Below are positions 44,252 through 51,359 of a DNA stretch of 64,000 nt, in pieces (position 1 is the first letter of the stretch; every line of letters starts with the position of its first letter). The stretch is from Sphingomonas sp. S2M10 (lineage in GTDB: Bacteria; Pseudomonadota; Alphaproteobacteria; Sphingomonadales; Sphingomonadaceae). The translations under genes and the position numbers were made by a program. The notes beneath the pieces were generated by a model, which was given only the letters and a program-made list of their open reading frames with translations, had not been told where the DNA came from and made no database searches. The stretch covers positions 104,373 through 168,372 of the forward strand of contig NZ_JAAILI010000086.1 of NCBI RefSeq assembly GCF_012650175.1. Direction: 5' to 3'.

Positions 44252-44342
44252 TGGCGGAGCGGGAGGGATTCGAACCCTCGATACGGTTTTGCCGTATACT
44301 CACTTTCCAGGCGAGCGCCTTCGACCACTCGGCCACCGCTCC
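44252..44342 (-). tRNA. tRNA-Ser (GGA anticodon)
   Basis: A complete 91-base class II tRNA on the minus strand. The acceptor stem is GGAGCGG/CCGCTCC, the D-arm contains GCCGAGTGG, the anticodon loop is CTGGAAA with anticodon GGA (reads UCC/UCU), the long variable arm is TACGG-CAAAA-CCGTA, and the T-arm is GAGGG-TTCGAAT-CCCTC. The CCA end is encoded. The gene looks intact although an island integrated next to it. Confidence 0.97.
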
Positions 44343-44420
44343 GCAGGATACCTGGAAGGCGCGGCCCTACCGTTCCTTGGGCGGCTAGGCAAGCGCCCGT
44401 TGCCGTGCCAAGCTTTCCCC

Positions 44421-45308
44421 ATGGCAAAAACCCTGCTCGCCCTCGCCGCGACCCTCGCCGCCGCCCCGCTCGCCGCCCAGAATGCCCCGCAGACCGCCGT
44501 GCCGCCGCGGCCCGCGCCTGCGGCGGCCGAGCCTGCGCCCGAGGACTGGCGCGACATCCCCGATGACGAGATCCTGCTGATCCAGTTCGCCAACGGCAAG
44601 CAGGTCGCGATCCGCCTCGCTGCGCGGTTCGCCCCGGCGCATGTCAGCAACATCCGCAAGCTCGCCGCCGCGCGCTGGTGGGACGGCGAGAGCGTCTACC
44701 GCGTGCAGGAGAATTGGGTCGCGCAGTGGGGCGATGCCACCGAGAAGAAGCCGCTCCCTCCCGAGATTATTGCCCGCCCGCCTGCTGAATTCGAGATCGG
44801 CGCCTTCACCCCCGCGCAGCGGCTGCCCGGGGCCGACTCCTATGCGAGCGCGACCGGCGTCACCGCCGATGGCTGGCCGATCGCCACCGACGGCAAGGCG
44901 GCCTGGCTGACCCATTGCTACGGCATGGTGGGCGTCGCGCGCGACCAGCTGCCCGACACCGGCACCGGATCCGAGCTGTTCACCCCGATCGGCCAATCGG
45001 CGCGGCGGCTCGATCGCAACTATACGGTGGTCGGGCGCATCATCGAGGGGATGTCGCTGCTCTCCTCCCTGCCGCGCAGCGACGCCGCGATGGGAGTCTA
45101 TGCGACCGAAGCCGAGCGGACCGGCATCGTCTGGGTACGGCTCGCCAGCCAAGTTCCGCCCGACGAGCGGCCGCACTTCCAGGTCCGCGCGACCGATAAC
45201 GCCCGCTATGCCGCGATGCTCGCGCTGCGGCTGAACCCGGCACCGCCGACGGTGGCGACCGGGCTCAACGTCTGCGACCTGCCGGCAGCGATCCGCCGCC
45301 GGCCCTGA
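44421..45308 (+). CDS. Cyclophilin-type peptidyl-prolyl isomerase, exported
   Basis: A 295-residue protein with signal peptide MAKTLLALAATLAAAPLAAQ and a cyclophilin-like domain beginning ILLIQFANGKQVAIRLAARF. Landmarks include FAPAHVSNIRKLAAARWWDG, ENWVAQWGD, CYGMVGVARDQLPDTGTGSELF and NYTVVGRIIEGM. It probably assists folding of periplasmic or outer-membrane proteins. No clear ribosome-binding site precedes the ATG at 44421. The stop is 3 bases from the stop of the convergent lipoprotein gene, leaving no room for a terminator. Confidence 0.85.
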   Translation: MAKTLLALAATLAAAPLAAQNAPQTAVPPRPAPAAAEPAPEDWRDIPDDEILLIQFANGKQVAIRLAARFAPAHVSNIRKLAAARWWDGESVYRVQENWVAQWGDATEKKPLPPEIIARPPAEFEIGAFTPAQRLPGADSYASATGVTADGWPIATDGKAAWLTHCYGMVGVARDQLPDTGTGSELFTPIGQSARRLDRNYTVVGRIIEGMSLLSSLPRSDAAMGVYATEAERTGIVWVRLASQVPPDERPHFQVRATDNARYAAMLALRLNPAPPTVATGLNVCDLPAAIRRRP

Positions 45309-45311
45309 CCG

Positions 45312-45905
45312 TTACTTGCCGACCCAGTCCGCGACCTGGTCCGCGACCTGGTTGGCGGCCTGGTTGAGCGCCGGGCCGACCGTGGCGGTGTCGATCGCGG
45401 CGACCGGCACGCGCGCCTCGAAGCGGCGGCGTTCGAACGCCTGGGTGCCTTCGCGCCCCAGCGCGGCATCGAAGGTGACCACCGCTTCCATCCGGGTCGC
45501 GTCGACGCCGAAGCTGCGCAGGTCGCCGCCCAGGCTCGCGCTCGGGGTGGAAAGCGACTGGCGGCGGCTCAGCACGATACGGCCGGTGCGCGCGGCGACG
45601 GTGTCGGCGAGCAGCCGGCCGAACAGGCTGGCGGGCCCTTCGACCCATTGCGCATCCTTCACATAGGCGATCGTGGTGCCGCCCGGGCCCGAATGGACCG
45701 GCACGCGGGTGGTCGCCAGTTCCTGCGGCGCATTGACCGGGCCGATCGTCACCGCCTTGACCGTGCCCGACTGCTGGACCTCGCCCGCCGGCAGCACCGC
45801 CGCCGGCTGCAGCGTGAGCAGCGAGGCGGGCGGCTTGGCCGCGAAGGAAATGCAGCCGGACAGCGGCACGGCGGCGAGCAGCGCGGCGATGGCGGGCTTG
45901 TTCAT
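45312..45905 (-). CDS. ABC-type transport auxiliary lipoprotein
   Basis: A 197-residue lipoprotein with lipobox LSGC in MNKPAIAALLAAVPLSGC. The body matches the auxiliary lipoprotein component that accompanies MCE/Mla-type transporters (AVTIGPVNAPQELATTRVPV; LFGRLLADTVAARTGRIVLS). It sits immediately after the mlaD gene as last gene of the operon and probably links the transporter to the outer membrane. The ATG at 45905 was preferred to one at 45917, whose sequence contains the GAGG used by the later start. Confidence 0.8.
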   Translation of the reverse strand: MNKPAIAALLAAVPLSGCISFAAKPPASLLTLQPAAVLPAGEVQQSGTVKAVTIGPVNAPQELATTRVPVHSGPGGTTIAYVKDAQWVEGPASLFGRLLADTVAARTGRIVLSRRQSLSTPSASLGGDLRSFGVDATRMEAVVTFDAALGREGTQAFERRRFEARVPVAAIDTATVGPALNQAANQVADQVADWVGK

Positions 45906-45927
45906 CCGGAACCTCATTGCTTCGGCC

Positions 45928-46893
45928 TCACTTCTTCGGCTTGTAGGTGGGCAGCGCAGGCGCCCCGATCAGGCTGGAGGCGCCGCCCTGATCGAGCTTG
46001 TGCGCGACGCTGGTGAGCGCCAGCGACATCTCGCGCAGATCCTGCACCAGCTGGCCGACCTCGGGCATCGTCTTGTTCGAGAAGGTCTGGATGCCCGGAC
46101 GGGCATCGCCGATCGTCGCGTCCAGCGTCTCGACGCTCTTGCGCGCCGAAGTGATGGTGGCGTTCAGGTTGGCGATCGTCGGCTTGATATCGCTCGACAC
46201 CAGGCCGTTGGTCGTCTCGGCAAGCTGGCCGATCTGCTGGGCGGCCATACCCGCCTGCTGGATCGCGACGCGCGTCTCGGCCAGCGTCGCGGCGATCTCG
46301 GGCCCGCGATCCGCCAGCGACTTGGTCAGCCGGTTGGTATTGGCGAGAATGCCCGAAATCGAGGCCTGGTTCTTCTCGTCGAGCAGGTCCGAGACGCGCT
46401 CGGTGAGCGTGGTCAGCCGCTCGAGCAGCTTCGGCGCCGAGCTCAGCAGCGCGCCGAGGCCGCCCTGCTTGGTCGGGATCACCGGCACGCCCAGCGGGCA
46501 GGCGGCGCGGGGATTGTCCCTGGGGCACTCGATCGGGGGCTGGCCCTTCACCGCACCGTCCAGCTGAACGGTGCTGGGCCCGGTGAAGCTGCCCTGGATG
46601 GTGGCGTTGGTGCCTTCCAGGATCGGCACGTCGGGCTGCACGCTGATGCGCACGCGCACCAAGCTCGGGTCCGGACGCCAGAACTGGATTTCCTTCACCT
46701 GGCCGGCGGGCACGCCCGAAAAGCTCACCGAGGAGCCGCGGCTGAGCCCGTCGACCGACTGCTTGAAGAAGATGTCATATTCGCGCTCGTCGCCGCCGCC
46801 CAGCCGCGACAGCCAGACGATGAACAGACACAGCACCGCCAGCAGAATCAGCACCACCGCGCCGACCAGCACATGATTGGAACGCGTTTCCAT
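45928..46893 (-). CDS. mlaD: MCE-domain lipid-binding protein, MlaD type
   Basis: A 321-residue protein anchored by one N-terminal helix (HVLVGAVVLILLAVLCLFIV). The MCE domain spans about 40-115 (FFKQSVDGLSRGSSVSFSGV; GQVKEIQFWRPDPSLVRVRI). A long helical region follows (about 165-300, LLERLTTLTERVSDLLDEK), as in periplasm-spanning MCE proteins. It binds phospholipid and works with MlaE and MlaF. Its ATG overlaps the mlaF stop by one base (TGATG). Confidence 0.88.
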   Translation of the reverse strand: METRSNHVLVGAVVLILLAVLCLFIVWLSRLGGGDEREYDIFFKQSVDGLSRGSSVSFSGVPAGQVKEIQFWRPDPSLVRVRISVQPDVPILEGTNATIQGSFTGPSTVQLDGAVKGQPPIECPRDNPRAACPLGVPVIPTKQGGLGALLSSAPKLLERLTTLTERVSDLLDEKNQASISGILANTNRLTKSLADRGPEIAATLAETRVAIQQAGMAAQQIGQLAETTNGLVSSDIKPTIANLNATITSARKSVETLDATIGDARPGIQTFSNKTMPEVGQLVQDLREMSLALTSVAHKLDQGGASSLIGAPALPTYKPKK

Positions 46894-47708
46894 CAGCCCC
46901 TCTTATCCTCATGCACCGGCCGGTTCGGGCCCGCGACCGCGGCGCGCCCGCGCGGTCCGTTGAAATATTCCTGGATCCAAGGATGGTCCAACGCCAGCAG
47001 CTCCGGAATCGTGCCCACCGCGATCACCCGCTTGTCCGCCAGCACCGCGACGCGGTCGCAGATCGCGTAGAGCGTGTCGAGATCATGGGTGATCAGGAAC
47101 ACGGTGAGCCCGAGCGTCTTCTGGAGCGACGCAGTCAGCTCGTCGAACGCCGCCGCGCCGATCGGGTCGAGCCCGGCGGTGGGCTCGTCGAGGAACAGCA
47201 GCTCGGGATCCAGCGCCAGCGCACGGGCCAGGCCGGCGCGCTTCTTCATGCCGCCGGACAGCTCCGCCGGATATTTGGGGCTCGCCTCCGGCGGCAGGCC
47301 GGTCATCACCACCTTGTAGGCGGCGATTTCCTCGAGCAGCGCCTGGTCCAGCCCCGGATAATATTCCTTGAGCGGCACCTGGACATTCTCGGACACCGTG
47401 AGCGTGGAGAACAGCGCGCCGCCCTGGAACAGGATGCCCCAGCGCTTGCGAATGTCGACCGCCTCGGTCTCTTCGCGGCCGATCGTGTTCTCGCCGAACA
47501 CCTCCACCGTGCCGTCGAGCGGCGGCTGAAGGCCGATGATCGAGCGCATCAGCACCGATTTGCCGGTACCCGACCCGCCGACGACGCCGATGATCTCCCC
47601 GCGGCGGACGTCGAGGTCCAGCCCGTCATGAACGATCTGCTCGCCGAAGCCGTTGCGCAGGCCGCGGACACGGATGATGCTTTCCGGCGCATCCATCTGG
47701 TCGCTCAT
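46893..47708 (-). CDS. mlaF: Mla-type ABC transporter ATP-binding protein
   Basis: A 271-residue ATPase with Walker A GGSGTGKS (44-51), signature ELSGGMKKRAGLARAL, Walker B ELLFLDEPTAGLDP and H-loop FLITHDLDT. The IRVRGLRNGFGEQIVHDGL start and the Lys-rich signature are typical of MlaF. It powers phospholipid movement between the membranes. The ATG at 47708 overlaps the mlaE stop as ATGA. Confidence 0.92.
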   Translation of the reverse strand: MSDQMDAPESIIRVRGLRNGFGEQIVHDGLDLDVRRGEIIGVVGGSGTGKSVLMRSIIGLQPPLDGTVEVFGENTIGREETEAVDIRKRWGILFQGGALFSTLTVSENVQVPLKEYYPGLDQALLEEIAAYKVVMTGLPPEASPKYPAELSGGMKKRAGLARALALDPELLFLDEPTAGLDPIGAAAFDELTASLQKTLGLTVFLITHDLDTLYAICDRVAVLADKRVIAVGTIPELLALDHPWIQEYFNGPRGRAAVAGPNRPVHEDKRG

Positions 47709-48814
47709 ATCCAGCCCACATTGGTGAAGAACACCGCGAAGAAAGCATCGAGCACGATCACCAGGAAGATCGCCTGGACGACCGCAGTGGTGGTGCGCTG
47801 GCCGACCTGTTCGGCATCGGCTTCCACCTGCATGCCGTGGAAGCAGCCGGCCATGGCGATGATCGCGCCGAACACCGGCGCCTTGACCAGGCCGACCCAG
47901 AGATCGGTGAGCGGCACCACTTCGCGGATGCGCTGGATGAAGGTGATCGGTGGAATGCCCAGATCCACCCAGCAGAGCAGCCCGCCGCCGAGGATCGAGA
48001 TGATCGAGGAGTAGAAGCCGAGCAGCGGCAGCATGAACACGACGGCAAAGACGCGCGGCAGCACCAGCGCCTCCATCGGCGAGACGCCGATCGTGCGCAT
48101 CGCGTCGATCTCTTCGGTCAGCTTCATCGTGCCGATCTGGGCCGCAAAGGCCGATCCCGAGCGGCCGGCGATCATGATCGCGGTCATCAGGATGCCGAGC
48201 TCGCGCAAGGTGAGGCGGCCGAGCAGGTTGATCGTGTAGATTTCCGCGCCGAACTGGCGCAGCTGCACCGATCCCTGCTGGGCGATGACGATGCCGATCA
48301 GGAAGCTCATCAGCCCGATGATGCCGAGCGCGCCGACACCGACCACTTCGAAGCGCTGCACCGTGGCGTTGAAGCGGAACCGGCGCGGATGGGTGACGAC
48401 GTGCCAGAAGGCGAGCACCGTCGCCCCCATGAAGCCGAGCAGGCCATAGAGCGTCTTGCCCGAATTGATCACCGCAGCGCCGATCTCGTTCAGCGCGCGG
48501 GTGAACGAGCCGGGCGGCGGCGGCGGCAGCTGGATCGGATGCTCGGCGGCGACGACCTGATCGAGCAGATGCTGCTCGTCGGCGTTCAGGCCCTCGATCG
48601 CCGCGCCGCGATCCCGGGCGAAACGGTGGATCACCCACGCGCCCACCGTGTCCATTCGGCCGACGTCGCGGAGATCGAGCCGGGTAACGGCGCCCTCCAC
48701 CCTGTCCAGCCGCGCCGGCAGATCGCCCAGGCAGGCAAGCGAAAGATTGCCGGAGAAGCGGAGCACCGCCTCGCCGTTGTCGTCGGACCGTTCAAAGTCG
48801 GCGGGTGCCCTCAT
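47705..48814 (-). CDS. mlaE: MlaE-type permease with fused N-terminal STAS (MlaB-like) domain
   Basis: A 369-residue protein. Residues 1 to about 95 look like a STAS domain (AVLRFSGNLSLACLGDLPAR; RLDLRDVGRMDTVGAWVI), the fold of MlaB, which in E. coli is a separate protein. Residues about 115-369 are the MlaE permease, with FEVVGVGALGIIGLMSFLIG, the coupling EEIDAMRTIGVSPMEALVLP and IAMAGCFHGMQVEADAEQVG. The ATG at 48814 has AAAGGGGG 5 bases upstream. It heads the mlaE-mlaF-mlaD-lipoprotein operon. Confidence 0.9.
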   Translation of the reverse strand: MRAPADFERSDDNGEAVLRFSGNLSLACLGDLPARLDRVEGAVTRLDLRDVGRMDTVGAWVIHRFARDRGAAIEGLNADEQHLLDQVVAAEHPIQLPPPPPGSFTRALNEIGAAVINSGKTLYGLLGFMGATVLAFWHVVTHPRRFRFNATVQRFEVVGVGALGIIGLMSFLIGIVIAQQGSVQLRQFGAEIYTINLLGRLTLRELGILMTAIMIAGRSGSAFAAQIGTMKLTEEIDAMRTIGVSPMEALVLPRVFAVVFMLPLLGFYSSIISILGGGLLCWVDLGIPPITFIQRIREVVPLTDLWVGLVKAPVFGAIIAMAGCFHGMQVEADAEQVGQRTTTAVVQAIFLVIVLDAFFAVFFTNVGWI

Positions 48815-48875
48815 CGAAACCCCCTTTCCGCGATTCTGGCTGGAACGGCAAGTTCCTCCGTGGCTAGAGAGCGCA

Positions 48876-49553
48876 ATGCAACGCCTCGCCATCTACGACA
48901 TGGACAAGACCATCACCGCGAAACCGACCTGGACCCGGTTCCTGCTGCACGTGGCGCGCACCCGCGCGCCGTGGCGGCTGGGGCTGTTTCCGGTGGTGGC
49001 GCTGGGCGGACTGGCCTATGTTGCCCGCCGGATCGATCGTGCCGGGCTCAAGCGACTGTCGCACCGGCTGCTGCTGGGCCGCGCGCTGCCGCCCGCCGAG
49101 ATGACCGCCGTTGCCGAGGCCTTTGCCGAGCTGGAGCTGAGGAAGGGCGTGCTGCAGGGGGCCCGCGCACAGATCGAAGCCGATCGCGCCGCGGGCTGCC
49201 GGCTGGTGATGGCGACCGCCTCGCATCATTATTATGCCGAGGCGATCGGCAGGCGGCTGGGCTTCGACGATGTGATCGGCACCAATGCGAAGCGGGACGG
49301 GCAAGGACATATTCTCTCCGAACTCGAGGGCGAGAACTGTTACGGGCCCGTAAAGCTCCACATGATCGAAAATTGGCTGGCGGCCGAGGGGCTGCGGCGC
49401 GCCGACTGCCATGTCCGCGCCTATTCCGACCATGTCTCCGATGCCCCGCTGCTCGAATGGGCGGACGAGGCCTTCGCGGTGAACGCGCACGGTCCGCTGG
49501 CGATGCTGGCCAAGACACGCGGCTGGTCGCAACTGGACTGGCGCAGGGCCTGA
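48876..49553 (+). CDS. HAD-IB family phosphatase
   Basis: A 225-residue HAD-superfamily hydrolase with motif I YDMDKTIT (nucleophile and general acid Asp), motif II MATASHHYY, and motif III/IV region AYSDHVSDAPLLEWAD. This matches the SerB/HAD-IB subgroup, which often acts on phosphorylated metabolites or phosphoserine. The substrate is unknown. It is transcribed away from the mla operon; the gap between the two starts is 61 bases. Confidence 0.85.
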   Translation: MQRLAIYDMDKTITAKPTWTRFLLHVARTRAPWRLGLFPVVALGGLAYVARRIDRAGLKRLSHRLLLGRALPPAEMTAVAEAFAELELRKGVLQGARAQIEADRAAGCRLVMATASHHYYAEAIGRRLGFDDVIGTNAKRDGQGHILSELEGENCYGPVKLHMIENWLAAEGLRRADCHVRAYSDHVSDAPLLEWADEAFAVNAHGPLAMLAKTRGWSQLDWRRA

Positions 49554-49646
49554 GTTTTTCCTAGCACTTCCAAAAGGTTCGCAACCGAAACGGCGTTTCA
49601 CGCATTTGTCTGGCGGGTTGCCGAGATCACTGAGGAAGCAGGACGC

Positions 49647-51359
49647 GTGCAGAGAGACGACGAGCACCAGCCGGCCGCGACCGGAGAACCGGCAGGCGAT
49701 CTGAAGGATTCCACCTCCTACAGCCCTACCGGCAACCATCCGACCCACCATTGGAAGCGCGCGGTCATCGGCGCACCGGGACTGGGCGATCGCAGCACGG
49801 TGTTCTTCGCCGCGCTGCAGATGACGCGGATGCCGATGATCCTCACCGATCCGCGGCAGGACGACAATCCCATCGTCTTCGCCAACAAGGCGTTCCTCGA
49901 TCTGACCGGCTATGAGGAGGGCGAGATCCTCGGCCGCAACTGTCGCTTCCTGCAGGGGGCCGAAACCGATCGCGATGCCGTGGCCGAGATGCGCGCCGCG
50001 ATCGATGCCAAGGAAGCGATCGCGCTGGAAGTGATCAATTATCGCCGCGACGGCAGCTCCTTCTGGAACGCGGTATTCATCGCCCCGGTGCTCGGGCCGG
50101 ATGGCGAGTTGCTCTATTTCTTCGCCAGCCAGCTCGACGTGACGCGCCGGCGCCAGTCGGAACAGGCCTTCCGGCAAGCGCAGAAGATGGAGGCGATCGG
50201 CCAGCTCACCGCCGGCCTGGCGCATGATTTCAACAACCTGCTGCAGGTGGTCTCCGGCAATATCGACATCGTGGCGGGGCAGGTGGAGGACGAGCGGCAC
50301 CAGCGCCTGCTGACCAATGCAGCGCGCGCCGCGGATCGCGGATCGAAGCTCACCCGCCAGCTGCTCGCCTTCGCGCGCAAGACCCGGCTTGAGCCCAAGA
50401 CTGTCGACATGAACCAGCTGATCCACGAGTTCGGCGACCTGCTCGACAATACCGTCGGCGCGCAGATCCGGCTGGTCACTGCGCTCGAACGGCGGCTTCC
50501 GGCGGTGCAGATCGATCCCACCCATATGGAAATGGCGATCCTCAACGTGCTGCTCAACGCGCGCGACGCCATGCCCCGGGGTGGCACCGTCACCATTTCC
50601 ACCCGGCTGTGGAAGCTGAACGGCGACGCGCCGATGCACCAGCTGCCCGAAGGCGACTATGTCGTGCTCTCGGTTCGTGACGAGGGCACCGGCATGCCCG
50701 ACGATGTCCGGCGCCGCGCGACCGAGCCCTTCTTCACCACCAAGGGCGCCGAACGCGGCACGGGGCTCGGCCTTGCCATGGTGCATGGTTTCGTCCAGCA
50801 ATCGCTGGGGCGGCTGGAGATCGACAGCGCGCCGGGCGAGGGGACCGAGATCCGCATGCTGTTTCCGGTCGCCAGCGCGATGACCGGCGCCACGCCGCCG
50901 CCGGCCCCTGTGTCGAGGCAGGCGCCCGGCCAGGGTGCGGCCGGCGGCAGCGAGACGATCCTGCTGGTCGAGGACAGCGACGACGTCCGCGCGCTGGCGC
51001 AGGAGCAGATTGCGGCGCTCGGCTACCGCGTGGTGCTGGCCGCCAGCGGCGAGGAGGCGCTGGAGCGGCTGAAGACCGAAACGATCGATCTGCTGTTTAC
51101 CGACATCGTCATGCCCGGCGGGATGAGCGGGCTCGAACTGGTGGAGCAGTTCCGCGCGCGCCATCCCGACACCCCCGTGCTGATGACCACGGGCTATAAC
51201 GAGGACCTGGTGGCGGACATTCCGCGCGGGACCCATCTCGACGTGATCGGCAAGCCCTATCGCCGGGAGCAGCTGGCGGACCGCATCCGTGCCGCACTCG
51301 ATCGGCGCACGGCCGGACCTCGCCGCGACGTCAATCCCATCGTGCCGGCCGAGGGATGA
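49647..51359 (+). CDS. Blue-light LOV sensor histidine kinase with receiver domain
   Basis: A 570-residue hybrid kinase. The LOV domain (about 50-170) carries the flavin-adduct motif GRNCRFLQG with Cys99, preceded by FANKAFLDLTGYEEGEILG, and a conserved Gln in FFASQLDVT. The kinase follows: H-box LTAGLAHDFNNLL, N-box LNVLLNARDAM, G1 DEGTGMP and G2 GTGLGLAMVHG. The receiver domain at the C-terminus has ILLVEDSDDVR, phospho-accepting Asp in LFTDIVMPGG, and IGKPYRR. It should respond to blue light through a flavin-cysteinyl adduct. It starts with GTG at 49647; the stop overlaps the next ATG. Confidence 0.92.
   Translation: MQRDDEHQPAATGEPAGDLKDSTSYSPTGNHPTHHWKRAVIGAPGLGDRSTVFFAALQMTRMPMILTDPRQDDNPIVFANKAFLDLTGYEEGEILGRNCRFLQGAETDRDAVAEMRAAIDAKEAIALEVINYRRDGSSFWNAVFIAPVLGPDGELLYFFASQLDVTRRRQSEQAFRQAQKMEAIGQLTAGLAHDFNNLLQVVSGNIDIVAGQVEDERHQRLLTNAARAADRGSKLTRQLLAFARKTRLEPKTVDMNQLIHEFGDLLDNTVGAQIRLVTALERRLPAVQIDPTHMEMAILNVLLNARDAMPRGGTVTISTRLWKLNGDAPMHQLPEGDYVVLSVRDEGTGMPDDVRRRATEPFFTTKGAERGTGLGLAMVHGFVQQSLGRLEIDSAPGEGTEIRMLFPVASAMTGATPPPAPVSRQAPGQGAAGGSETILLVEDSDDVRALAQEQIAALGYRVVLAASGEEALERLKTETIDLLFTDIVMPGGMSGLELVEQFRARHPDTPVLMTTGYNEDLVADIPRGTHLDVIGKPYRREQLADRIRAALDRRTAGPRRDVNPIVPAEG

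Noticed and set aside
47709..48638. Long N-terminal extension of the mlaF frame
   Set aside because: It is a shadow of mlaE in another frame; the MlaF domain begins at 47708.
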